Assembly (NCBI GenBank): GCA_964621605.1
Contig: CAZUMJ010000026.1
Location: forward strand, 1-43,941
DNA: 43,941 nucleotides
Origin: CAZUMJ01 sp964621605
Lineage (GTDB): Bacteria; Actinomycetota; Acidimicrobiia; Acidimicrobiales; Iamiaceae
Reading direction: 5' to 3'
Shown here: in pieces, positions 26,706 through 34,403 of the stretch
How positions within the stretch are numbered: position 1 is the stretch's first letter
Layout of the letters: each line of letters starts with the position of its first letter
Translations under genes and position numbers: made by a program
Notes under the pieces: model-generated
Seen by the model: the letters and a program-made list of their open reading frames with translations, nothing else
Database searches by the model: none
Told to the model about the DNA's origin: nothing

Positions 26706-27551
26706 TCAGTGGCCGGCCCGCGCGGCTCGTTGCGCGTCGCGGAGTGCTCGATACCCGACGAGGTGCACGCCCATCCGTTCGAGGCGTGCCTTGAACGATG
26801 CGTCGTATGCCACGAGATGGAGGTCGTCGACCTGTGCTGCCCATTCGGGCGCATATGCCCGCAACTCGGGTGTGTCGGCGGCGGGGCGGACCTGCGCCTC
26901 GGTCACCCCCGCAGGAAGCTCAGCCAGGAGCTCGTCGATGCGCTGACGAGCGCCGACCGGGAGCGGTGCAAGCGCATGGTCGGGGAACAGCACACCTTCC
27001 TCGGCGGCGAGGGTCCGGAACGGGAAGCCGACCTTGCGCTCGACGTCTGCACTGTTGAGGCGCAGCGGGACGTCGAACTCGATCGCCAGGTCGAGGTAGA
27101 CGTCGAAGAACTCTGGCCGCAGGGCGAGGGCGTCGAGGTGGGTGTCGAGGTGGCTGACGTCGAATCCCCACAGGATGGCCCGCTCGACCTGGGCGCGCAG
27201 TTCGCGGCGGACCTCTTCGAGGTCGGCATGCTCCCAGAGGTCTTCGAGCGTCCGCGGGAACCCGCCGTCGCCGTCGAGCAGCGACGGGGCCCGCAGCACC
27301 GGCCCCCAGCGGTAGCGGTCGTACGTGGCGTTCACCGTCAGCTCGACGCCGACATCCTCGCCCCGGTAGCTGCCCGCTGCGGCTCGTGCCCAGGGGCAAG
27401 GCACCTGAAGGGAGGCGGTGGTGGCGCTTCCGTCGCGCAGCGCCTCGTAGACGCCGACGTTCGCGGCGTGGCTCGCGCCGAGCCCGGCGGCGCTCACGAT
27501 GAGCACGCGGGCGTCGTCGTCGAACCCGAGGCGGGTCGCGAGGTCGCTCAT
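26706..27551 (-). CDS. ChbG/HpnK (YdjC)-family protein with lost metal ligands, 281 aa
   Basis: Fold and length match the YdjC deacetylase family, subgroup with the YRWGPV motif: strand LIVSAAGLGASHAANVGVY, VGVELTVNATYDRYRWGPVL, SHLDTHLDALALRPEFFDVYLDLA. Active relatives have an ADDFG/ADDLG-type motif and G-V-H-L at these positions. Here the Asp pair is Ala21-Ala22 and the His is Glu70. Only the His of the HLDTH motif (about 134-138) is kept. Two of three metal ligands are therefore missing, so a deacetylase reaction is doubtful; a pseudoenzyme or altered chemistry is possible. The open frame and conserved remainder argue against a simple pseudogene. It is in the same direction as, and downstream of, the nuclease gene. 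Confidence 0.8.
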   Translation of the reverse strand: MSDLATRLGFDDDARVLIVSAAGLGASHAANVGVYEALRDGSATTASLQVPCPWARAAAGSYRGEDVGVELTVNATYDRYRWGPVLRAPSLLDGDGGFPRTLEDLWEHADLEEVRRELRAQVERAILWGFDVSHLDTHLDALALRPEFFDVYLDLAIEFDVPLRLNSADVERKVGFPFRTLAAEEGVLFPDHALAPLPVGARQRIDELLAELPAGVTEAQVRPAADTPELRAYAPEWAAQVDDLHLVAYDASFKARLERMGVHLVGYRALRDAQRAARAGH

Positions 27552-27602
27552 GTGCCGGCCGCCGGCGGTGCAGGGGAGAGGGACTGACTCACGGTCGCGA
27601 CC

Positions 27603-28241
27603 CTACCGGGGGATGGTGCCGAGGAGGTCGTCGGATGGAGCAGGGTGCCCCGGCCCGCCACACTTGCCCCACAAGCCCCTCCCGGCTTCCTCGGCCTCGT
27701 GCACGGCTGCACGAATCTCCGGGGTGTGGGTGTGGTTGGGGAGGATCGTGAGATCGACTGCCGCCCCCTCGCGGGCCAGGGCGAGGTTGACGAAGAGGCC
27801 GTCTGAGGTGCGCCAGACGTACAGGAGCAGCCGCCCATAGCGATCGCGCGCCTCCACGTCTCGTCTGACCCGCAGGCGAGTGCCGGGCGGTGCGAGTTGG
27901 GCGAGGCGCGCGGATGCTTCCTTGCCGTAGCACTGGACGGGCTTGCGGGGGTCTTTCGTCTCGGGGGTGTCGATGCCGAGCAGTCGCACCGTCTCGTCGT
28001 GACCGCCGATGCGCACGACAAGCGTGTCGCCGTCGACGGGGCGTTCGACTCGCGCTTCGTCGGGCCGGCCGGTCGGCGGGCGACGAGCAAGCCCGCACGC
28101 GGTGAGCCCCAGCGTTGCGAAGAGCGTCGCAGCGACGGCCAGCGTGGCGGCGATGCAGGGCTGCGCACTCGTGCGAGCAGGCGTGTCGTCGGCCAAGGAC
28201 GGGGCTTGCGGGAGCATGCAGTGAGCGGGGTCGTCGGTCAT
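27603..28241 (-). CDS. Secreted thermonuclease (SNase) lipoprotein, 212 aa
   Basis: Staphylococcal-nuclease-fold Ca-dependent nuclease. An N-terminal hydrophobic segment ends in the lipobox LTAC with Cys49, so the nuclease is likely membrane-tethered outside the cell. The domain starts VDGDTLVVRIGG with catalytic elements VRLLGIDTPE (Arg and Glu), KEASARLAQL and DRYGRLLLYVW (second Arg). ATG 28241 is preferred. Met9 (28217) is an alternative that shortens an unusually long N-region. The frame continues upstream to 28508 but is Arg/Ser-rich and spurious. Confidence 0.85.
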   Translation of the reverse strand: MTDDPAHCMLPQAPSLADDTPARTSAQPCIAATLAVAATLFATLGLTACGLARRPPTGRPDEARVERPVDGDTLVVRIGGHDETVRLLGIDTPETKDPRKPVQCYGKEASARLAQLAPPGTRLRVRRDVEARDRYGRLLLYVWRTSDGLFVNLALAREGAAVDLTILPNHTHTPEIRAAVHEAEEAGRGLWGKCGGPGHPAPSDDLLGTIPR

Positions 28242-28311
28242 GCCAGCTGCCTTGCCCCGGGGGACCCCTTCGCAACCTTCCATGGCCACGCGGACTGTCA
28301 CACCCCCTGAG

Positions 28312-28317
28312 GACAAT
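28312..28317 (+). promoter_or_regulatory. -10-like GACAAT, leaderless promoter
   Basis: GACAAT ends six bases before ATG 28324. Confidence 0.35.
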
Positions 28318-28323
28318 GGAGCC

Positions 28324-28503
28324 ATGGCAAACGAACAGCTCCGCCTCCTCCGTACATCCTCGGCGTGGCAGATCGACGAACACACCCGCGAGGTGGGTCG
28401 TCGAGGTCTTGCCGAGGCCCGTGCTGCGCTTGCAGCTGCCCAGGCCCGCCGCGCCGAGCGTGACGACCGTCTCCGCCACCGGGGTCGCCCTTCCGCCGCG
28501 TAA
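28324..28503 (+). CDS. Small conserved-looking protein, 59 aa
   Basis: Short helical protein: WQIDEHTREVGRRGLAEARAALAAAQ followed by a basic tail. There is no membrane segment. A -10-like element six bases before the ATG fits a leaderless start. The next gene begins 45 bp later with its own -10 box. Function unknown; called real because of promoter position, its amphipathic helix and codon use like its neighbours. Confidence 0.6.
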   Translation: MANEQLRLLRTSSAWQIDEHTREVGRRGLAEARAALAAAQARRAERDDRLRHRGRPSAA

Positions 28504-28536
28504 GCCACCTGCGTGTGCGGCAGTGCCGTGCGCTCC

Positions 28537-28542
28537 TAGGCT
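28537..28542 (+). promoter_or_regulatory. -10 element TAGGCT, leaderless promoter of the thiolase
   Basis: TAGGCT ends six bases before ATG 28549, the same spacing as at msrA and 42142. Confidence 0.55.
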
Positions 28543-28548
28543 GCCGCC

Positions 28549-29727
28549 ATGCGTGATGTCGTCATCGTCGAAGCCGTTCGTACCCCCATCGGGAAGCGCA
28601 ACGGCGGGTTGTCCAGCGTCCACCCGGCTGACCTCCTTGCCACCGTCCAGAAGGAGCTCATCGCTCGATCCGGTATCGACCCGGTCGAGGTCGAGCAGGT
28701 CGTCGGGGGCTGCGTGAGCCAGGTCGGTGAGCAGAGTTTCAACGTCACCCGCACGGCGTGGCTCGCCGCAGGCCTCCCCATGGCCACGGCGGCCACCACA
28801 GTCGACACGCAATGTGGCTCATCGCAGCAGGCGACAAATCTGGCGACGAGCCTCGTGGCATCCGGTGTGGTCGACGTGGCGGTGGCGTGTGGCGTCGAGT
28901 CGATGAGCCGCATCCCGATCGGGAGCAATTCCAGCAAGAAGCTGGGGTTGGGGGTCGCGATCCCCAAGTCGTACTTCTCGGAGTACGAGTTCACGAGCCA
29001 GTTCGAGGGTGCAGAGCGCATCGCCGACAAGTGGGGTATCACCCGCGACGACACCGACGGCTTCGCGCTGCGCTCCCAGCAGCTCGCGGCGCAGGCGTGG
29101 GACGAGGGCCGATTCGACACCCAGGTGGTGTCGGTCGAGGCACCAGATCTCGACGATGAAGGCAAGCCGGTCGGAACCACGCACACCGTGGCCCGCGACG
29201 AAGGCATGCGCGAGACCACCCTCGAGAAGCTCGCGTCGCTCAAGCCGGTCGCACGGCCCGACGGCGTGCACACGGCAGGCAGCTCCTCGCAGATCTCCGA
29301 CGGGGCGACGGCGGTGCTCCTGATGACCGCCGAGAAGGCACAAGCGCTCGGGCTCACCCCCCGCGCCCGTGTCGTCGACACCTGCCTCGTCGGTGTCGAC
29401 CCGGTCTTGATGCTGACCGGCCCGATCGATGCCACGACGCGCATGCTCGGTCGTACGGGGCTCTCGATCGACGACATCGACCTCTTCGAGATCAACGAGG
29501 CCTTCGCCTCGGTCGTGCTCGCCTGGCAGGCCGAGGTGGGTGCCGACCCGGCGAAGGTCAACCCCAACGGTGGGGCGATCGCGTTGGGTCACCCGCTGGG
29601 CGCGACGGGCACGTTCCTGCTCACCAAGACGCTGCACGAACTCGAGCGTCGCTCCGCCCGGTATGGGTTGGTCGCGATGTGTTGTGGGGGCGGGTTGGGC
29701 ACCGGCACCATCATCGAGCGCCTCTAG
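28549..29727 (+). CDS. FadA5-like (steroid/3-ketoacyl-CoA) thiolase, 392 aa
   Basis: Thiolase cleaving a 3-ketoacyl-CoA to acetyl-CoA and a shortened acyl-CoA. Nucleophile Cys89 in DTQCGSSQQA, catalytic His in ALGHPLGATG, second Cys378 in MCCGGGLGTG. The opening VIVEAVRTPIGKRNGGLS and segments VGGCVSQVGEQS, FEGAERIADKWGITRDD and GIHTAGSSSQ-like HTAGSSSQISDGA strongly recall mycobacterial FadA5, which removes acetyl-CoA from the cholesterol side chain. The substrate is not proven by the sequence alone. Length is normal. It converges on the amidase. Confidence 0.92.
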   Translation: MRDVVIVEAVRTPIGKRNGGLSSVHPADLLATVQKELIARSGIDPVEVEQVVGGCVSQVGEQSFNVTRTAWLAAGLPMATAATTVDTQCGSSQQATNLATSLVASGVVDVAVACGVESMSRIPIGSNSSKKLGLGVAIPKSYFSEYEFTSQFEGAERIADKWGITRDDTDGFALRSQQLAAQAWDEGRFDTQVVSVEAPDLDDEGKPVGTTHTVARDEGMRETTLEKLASLKPVARPDGVHTAGSSSQISDGATAVLLMTAEKAQALGLTPRARVVDTCLVGVDPVLMLTGPIDATTRMLGRTGLSIDDIDLFEINEAFASVVLAWQAEVGADPAKVNPNGGAIALGHPLGATGTFLLTKTLHELERRSARYGLVAMCCGGGLGTGTIIERL

Positions 29728-29765
29728 CAGGGGATTGACGTTCGAAGTCGACTCGAGGAGATCGG

Positions 29766-29791
29766 ACGATCGACGCCACTCGGCCGATCGT
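29766..29791. terminator. Hairpin between thiolase and amidase genes
   Basis: ACGATCG (29766-29772) pairs with CGATCGT (29785-29791) over a 12-nt loop, in the gap between convergent genes. Confidence 0.4.
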
Positions 29792-29865
29792 TGGAGACGA
29801 CGTACCCATCCTTTGGCTGCCGCCACCGCGACCGGGGCTGAAGCACGCGGCCCGGCGGCACCACC

Positions 29866-31254
29866 TCAGCGCGGAGCGCCGGGTGCCACGAGTGCCCACG
29901 GTGTGGTGCGTTCCACCGTCAAGGCCAGGTCGAGCAGCAGTGCATCGGTGAGGTGGCGGCCGATGAGCTGCATGCCGACGGGGAGGCCGTCGACGGTTCC
30001 GACCGGAATAGAGATGGCCGGGTTGCCGCAGATGTTCGCCGGGATGGTGAGCGCACCGTTGTTCTCGATGCCAACCCGCTCGCCCCCGACCCTGGTGTTC
30101 ACATCGAGGTGGGCGGGGAAGGCGACATCGGGGTTCGTGGCTGTGATGACGACGTCGACCTGATCGAACACGTCGGCCATCGCCTCGTTGGCCCGCATGC
30201 GTGCGACCTCGGCTCTGCCCGCCAGCTCCAGCGACATCGCCCCCTCTGCCATCTCCATGCCGAACGCCATCGCCGGCGTCAGCTCGTCACGGCACGCAGG
30301 CCACCTGTCGCCCAGCTCGGCCCGAAGGCCGGCCAGGTTGCCGACCGCCCACTCGAACCCAAGACCGGGCAGGTGGATGGGCACGTCGACGAGCATCAGG
30401 CCTGCGTCGCGGGCAAGGGCCTCTCCCGCTTCGACGATGCGTGAGGCAACCTCTGGTCGGACGGTGGCCACGCCCAGATCCGGCACGATCGCCGCCCGGA
30501 GGCCCTGCAGGCGGTGGGTACCGAGGTCTCGCTCCCAGCCGTCGACCTTCGGGAGCGAGTAGGGGTCACGGCTGTCGTGGCCGGCGGTGACGTCGAACCA
30601 GCGCGCCACGTCTCGCACCGAGCGGGCGAGGCAGCCGAGCACGACGGTCATCGGTGCGATCATCGTCTGTGGCCCCCGCGGGATGCGGCCCGCGGTGCCC
30701 TTCATCCCGACGAGCCCGCAGAACCCCGCCGGGATACGGATGGAGCCGCCGCCGTCACCGCCGGTCGCCAGGGGAGCGAGCCCGCCGGCAACGGCGGCTG
30801 CGCTTCCTGAGGAGGACCCACCCGGGGTGCGTCCGTGTTGCCACGGGTTGTGCGTCTCGCCGTTGATCTTCGTCTTGCCGACGTTGAGGCCGCCGAACTC
30901 GCTGGCCGTCGTCTGCCCGAATGCGACCGCACCGGCGCGGCGCGCCCGTTGCACCTGGGTGCTGGTGTGGTCGGCGACGCGATCCGCGAAGACGAGCGAC
31001 GCTTCGGTGTACGGCCAACCGCGTACCGGCTCGAGCTGCTTCACGGCGAGGGGTAGACCGCCGAAGGGAAGCATCACATCTGCTGCGGCGGCTTCCGCTC
31101 GGGCCTGTTCGGGGTCGAGATGGCAGAACGCATTGAGCGACGAGGCCTCGATCGCGCCAAGGCAGGCATCGAGCTCCTCGACCGGTGACCTGGCACCCGA
31201 TCGGAAGGCGTCCATCAACGAACATGCGTCACCGAGCCACGGCGTCTCTGACAT
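29866..31254 (-). CDS. Amidase (amidase-signature family), 462 aa
   Basis: Ser-cisSer-Lys hydrolase. The Lys is in LPLAVKQLEP, the Gly/Ser-rich signature is PGGSSSGSAAAVAGG, and the nucleophile is in GGDGGGSIRIPAGFCGLVGMKGT. The region ending IPANICGNPAISIPVG is the usual C-terminal half. Substrate unknown; relatives hydrolyse aryl or alkyl amides, peptides or amino-acid amides. ATG 31254 is chosen because TAGTGT lies eight bases upstream and the extra N-terminal 19 residues of the longer frame look unstructured. It is divergent from the thioesterase operon, with only 74 bp between starts. Confidence 0.9.
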   Translation of the reverse strand: MSETPWLGDACSLMDAFRSGARSPVEELDACLGAIEASSLNAFCHLDPEQARAEAAAADVMLPFGGLPLAVKQLEPVRGWPYTEASLVFADRVADHTSTQVQRARRAGAVAFGQTTASEFGGLNVGKTKINGETHNPWQHGRTPGGSSSGSAAAVAGGLAPLATGGDGGGSIRIPAGFCGLVGMKGTAGRIPRGPQTMIAPMTVVLGCLARSVRDVARWFDVTAGHDSRDPYSLPKVDGWERDLGTHRLQGLRAAIVPDLGVATVRPEVASRIVEAGEALARDAGLMLVDVPIHLPGLGFEWAVGNLAGLRAELGDRWPACRDELTPAMAFGMEMAEGAMSLELAGRAEVARMRANEAMADVFDQVDVVITATNPDVAFPAHLDVNTRVGGERVGIENNGALTIPANICGNPAISIPVGTVDGLPVGMQLIGRHLTDALLLDLALTVERTTPWALVAPGAPR

Positions 31255-31262
31255 GGTTGGTG

Positions 31263-31268
31263 ACACTA
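31263..31268 (-). promoter_or_regulatory. -10 element TAGTGT of the amidase gene
   Basis: TAGTGT on the minus strand, eight bases before ATG 31254, giving a leader of about 0-2 nt. Confidence 0.45.
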
Positions 31269-31315
31269 CGCGGCACGCTGGTGCCGTGAGCGGAAGGTGC
31301 CCAGCGGTCATCTCC

Positions 31316-31321
31316 TAAGGT
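31316..31321 (+). promoter_or_regulatory. -10 element TAAGGT of the thioesterase operon
   Basis: TAAGGT is seven bases before GTG 31329. An in-frame GTG at 31320 overlaps this box, so 31329 is the better start. Confidence 0.5.
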
Positions 31322-31328
31322 GCCCGCG

Positions 31329-32237
31329 GTGGATCCGGAATCGTTCCTCGGCCTCGAGGCCACCCACAATCCGCACCGCTGGACGCTCCCCGTCACCCCG
31401 TCGATCTCGACCGGGGGCAACTTCCTCTTCGGCGGCTGTGCGCTCGGCGCGGCGATCGAGGCGATGCAACGTACGACCGGTCGGCCCGTCGTGTGGGCGA
31501 CCGGGCAGTACCTCTCGTATGCCAAGCCGCCCGCGATCCTCGACATCGACGTGGTTGTCGCCGTGCACGGCCATCAGCTCACCCAAGCACGCGCCATCGG
31601 CCACGTCGCCGATACCGAGATCCTCACCGTCAACGCGGCGCTGGGACACCGCGACCTCGAGGTGTCGGGCCAGTGGGCGACCATGCCGCAGGTCCCTCCG
31701 CCAGACGACTGCCCGAGCCGAACCCTGCGCCTTCCCGGTGTCACCACGATCATGGATCGCATCGACGCCCGGCTTGCATCCGCCCGCGACCTGCACGAGC
31801 TCGATGGCAGACCGGGCAGCGGCCGAGCCGCGCTGTGGGCACGCATGAAGGGGGTCGAGCAGGTCGACGCGGCAGCGCTCGCGATCCTCGGTGACTACGT
31901 TCCGTTCGGGATCAGCCAGGCGTTGGGCCGCATCGGCGGCGGCAACAGCCTCGACAACACGCTGCGAGTCGTGCAGATCGTCCCGACCGAATGGGTGCTG
32001 CTCGACATCCGCATCGACGCCATCGCAAATGGGTTCGGTCACGGAAGCGTGGCGCAATGGGCAAGCGACGGGACGCTGCTCGCGGTTGCGAGTCAGTCCA
32101 CGATCGTGCGCTTCTGGGAGGGGCAGCTGCCAGACACAAGCCCCGCCGAGGCCCGTGCCGATACCCGTGGCGCGACCCGCGACGACGGGCGCTCCGACAG
32201 CACCGAGCCCCGCGCAGCGCGACACTCCGCCTCGTGA
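31329..32237 (+). CDS. TesB-like acyl-CoA thioesterase, 302 aa
   Basis: Double hot-dog acyl-CoA thioesterase-like protein. The N-terminal half has GGNFLFGGCALGAAIEAMQ and VVWATGQYLSYAKPP, a TesB-type beta-sheet and long helix. The second half has LRVVQIVPTEWVLLDIRIDAIANGFGHGSVAQWASDGTLLAVASQ, the usual hydrophobic helix and final strand. The last 35 residues (after FWEGQL) are low-complexity and charged. The substrate chain is unknown. It is followed after 40 bp by an LLM oxidoreductase in the same direction, probably one operon. GTG start; no Shine-Dalgarno. Confidence 0.82.
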   Translation: MDPESFLGLEATHNPHRWTLPVTPSISTGGNFLFGGCALGAAIEAMQRTTGRPVVWATGQYLSYAKPPAILDIDVVVAVHGHQLTQARAIGHVADTEILTVNAALGHRDLEVSGQWATMPQVPPPDDCPSRTLRLPGVTTIMDRIDARLASARDLHELDGRPGSGRAALWARMKGVEQVDAAALAILGDYVPFGISQALGRIGGGNSLDNTLRVVQIVPTEWVLLDIRIDAIANGFGHGSVAQWASDGTLLAVASQSTIVRFWEGQLPDTSPAEARADTRGATRDDGRSDSTEPRAARHSAS

Positions 32238-32277
32238 TCCTCGCAGCGACCCGCGACCGCAACCCCTTGGAGGGACC

Positions 32278-33237
32278 GTGCAGCGCTTCGGCATGACCAT
32301 CCCGTTCGACGGCGTCTCGCTGCACGCGCAGCGAGACTGGATCGTCGAGCTCGAAGGACTCGGCTACACCGACGTGTGGTCGTCCGAGGCGAACGGTGCG
32401 GACGGCTTCACGCCCCTCGCGCTCGCATCGGTGTGGGCGCCGACGTTGCGTCTCGGCACGGCGATCGTCCCGGCGTTCACCCGCGGGCCCGCCACCCTCG
32501 CCCAGTCGGTGGCGACGCTCGCTGACGCGGCGCCGGGGCGGTTCGTGCTCGGCATCGGCACCTCCTCGAACGTGATCGTCGAGCGCTGGAACGGCATCCC
32601 CTTCGACAAGCCGTACCAGCGGGTGCGAGACACCGTGCGCTTCTTGCGGCAGGCGCTGGCCGGCGAGAAGGTGACCGAGGAGTACGAGACCTTCACCGTT
32701 CGCGGATTTCGCGGCGGCGTCGTGCCCGAACAGCAGCCCCCGATCCTGATCGCGGCCCTTCGGCAAGGGATGCTGCGCCTCGCCGGCCGAGAAGGTGACG
32801 GTGCGATCATCAACTGGCTGGGCGCGGATGACGTTGCGACCGTGGTGCCGCACGTGCATGCGGGCGGGCCAGGCAAGGAGGTGGTGGCCCGGATCTTCGT
32901 GGCGCCCACCACCGACGTCGACGCGGTGCGCGCCATGGGCAGGTATGCGATCGCGGCCTACCTCACGGTGCCGGTGTATGCCGAGTTCCATCGCTGGCTC
33001 GGGCGTGAAGAACTGCTGCAGCCGATGTGGGACCACTGGGCAGCGGGCGATCGCAAGGCGGCGCTCGCGGCCATCCCCGACTCGTTGGTCGACGAGCTCA
33101 TCGTCCACGGGTCACCCGAGGCGTGCCGAGAGCACCTCCAGCGCTACGTCGACAACGGGGTCACCTGCCCGGTCGTGGCGTTGCTGCCGTTCGGGTTCGA
33201 CCTTCGCCAGGCGATGCGCGACCTGGCGCCGCGCTGA
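32278..33237 (+). CDS. LLM-class F420-dependent-type oxidoreductase, 319 aa
   Basis: Bacterial-luciferase-like (alpha/beta)8 flavin/F420 enzyme. LEGLGYTDVWSSE, LRLGTAIVPAFTRGPATLAQSVATLADAAPGRFVLGIGTSSN and RWNGIPFDKPYQRVRDTVRFLRQAL are standard LLM motifs. The closing GDRKAALAAIPDSLVDELIVHGSPEAC is typical of the actinobacterial subgroup that uses F420. Substrate unknown. GTG 32278 follows GGAGGG by about three bases. It is co-directional with the thioesterase. A paralogue on the opposite strand lies at 34404-35420. Confidence 0.9.
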   Translation: MQRFGMTIPFDGVSLHAQRDWIVELEGLGYTDVWSSEANGADGFTPLALASVWAPTLRLGTAIVPAFTRGPATLAQSVATLADAAPGRFVLGIGTSSNVIVERWNGIPFDKPYQRVRDTVRFLRQALAGEKVTEEYETFTVRGFRGGVVPEQQPPILIAALRQGMLRLAGREGDGAIINWLGADDVATVVPHVHAGGPGKEVVARIFVAPTTDVDAVRAMGRYAIAAYLTVPVYAEFHRWLGREELLQPMWDHWAAGDRKAALAAIPDSLVDELIVHGSPEACREHLQRYVDNGVTCPVVALLPFGFDLRQAMRDLAPR

Positions 33238-33245
33238 GACTCGCT

Positions 33246-33554
33246 TCAGCGTCTGCGCCTTGGAGGCATCGCGGGCGAGGGCGACTCCGCCGCGAAGAGA
33301 TCGAGTTGCTCGGCACGGGTCGCAACCTCGGCGGCGAGCTCCCACACGTGGCCGCCTCGCGGACCTTCGCTGCGCACCTCGACGCAGTCGAGCGGGATCG
33401 ACCTCGCCCGCCCTCGGTCGTCTCTGATTGCGAGGGAGCCGTCGAGCTCGCGCCCGGTGATCGAGCCGGTGGTCCAGTGGGCGCCGTCTCGCCGGCGAAA
33501 GCGTGCGGCCTGACCCGGCCTGAGACCGATCGCGGCAAGGGATGGGTCGCTCAC
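33246..33554 (-). CDS. Hypothetical protein, 102 aa
   Basis: Basic small protein with a beta-rich core (GQAARFRRRDGAHWTTGSITGRELDGSLAIRDDRGRARSIPLDCVEV), followed by a helix (VWELAAEVATRAEQLDLFA) and Pro/Arg tail. GTG 33554 overlaps the SDR stop codon in a GTGA arrangement, indicating coupling to the SDR. Family not recognised. It lies eight bases from the convergent LLM gene. The coupling makes it likely to be real. Confidence 0.6.
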   Translation of the reverse strand: MSDPSLAAIGLRPGQAARFRRRDGAHWTTGSITGRELDGSLAIRDDRGRARSIPLDCVEVRSEGPRGGHVWELAAEVATRAEQLDLFAAESPSPAMPPRRRR

Positions 33555-34354
33555 GGTGTCGTGCGGCGCGGGCCGACGCCCGCAATGCGCGCTTGGAGGC
33601 GGCGCATCCCGGCCAGCCAGCGGTCGGGGTCGGTTGCCCGGCGCTGGTAGTAGTCGGCGACCTCGGGGTGCGGCAGGATCAGGAAGCGGCCGTCGCGCAG
33701 CCCTGCGACCACGGCCTCTGCCACCTCGGCCGGCTCGATCGCCCCCTGGGCGAGCACCACCTCGGCCCCCAGTTCGCCCGCGCCGCCGAGCAGCATCGGG
33801 GTGCGCACCCCCTGCGGGCACAGGCACGCGACGTGCAGGCCCCGATCGCCATAGGTGGCGGCGAGCCACTCGGCAAGGCCCACCGCCGCGTGCTTCGTCA
33901 CCGAGTAGGGCGCGTCGCCCAGGTTGGTGAGCAGCCCCGCCGCAGAAGCGGTGACGAGCAGGTGTCCTTCGCCGCGTGCCAGCCACCGCGGGAGCATGAC
34001 CTGCGTCGCGGCGACATGGGCGTACACGTTCGTGCGCCAGGTCTGATCCCACACCTCGGCCGAGGCGAACACGTCGGCTCCCGTCGCAACGCCGGCATTC
34101 GCGCAGAACAGCGTGATCGGCCCGACGTGGGCCTCGACGTCGTCAACGATGGCGGTCAACGCCGCGACGTCCGCAACGTCCGCCACGTAGGCACGGCAGC
34201 GGGGGCCGAGTGACGCGGCGGTGTCGTGCACGACGTCGAGCACGTCGACGAGCGCGACGCCTGCAGCGCCTTCGTCGAGGAAGCGTGCGGCAAGCGCGGC
34301 GCCGATGCCGCGTGCTCCTCCCGTGATGACCACAACCGATCCGTTCAGCTCCAC
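33551..34354 (-). CDS. Short-chain dehydrogenase/reductase, 267 aa
   Basis: Classical NAD(P)-dependent SDR: Rossmann motif TGGARGIG (11-18), NAG motif (CANAG), TASAAG containing the catalytic Ser, and YSVTK with catalytic Tyr and Lys. ADVADVAALTAIVDDV supplies the cofactor-binding Asp. GTG 34354 is supported by GAGGAGG six bases upstream. An upstream frame to 34885 is spurious. It is the second gene of a minus-strand operon (LLM, SDR, small protein). Substrate unknown; oxidation of a hydroxyacyl or alcohol is plausible. Confidence 0.9.
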   Translation of the reverse strand: MELNGSVVVITGGARGIGAALAARFLDEGAAGVALVDVLDVVHDTAASLGPRCRAYVADVADVAALTAIVDDVEAHVGPITLFCANAGVATGADVFASAEVWDQTWRTNVYAHVAATQVMLPRWLARGEGHLLVTASAAGLLTNLGDAPYSVTKHAAVGLAEWLAATYGDRGLHVACLCPQGVRTPMLLGGAGELGAEVVLAQGAIEPAEVAEAVVAGLRDGRFLILPHPEVADYYQRRATDPDRWLAGMRRLQARIAGVGPRRTTP

Positions 34355-34403
34355 GATCGCCTCCTCGCTCGGGGTGGTGTCGCCGTCGACTGCGCCGTCG
34401 CTG

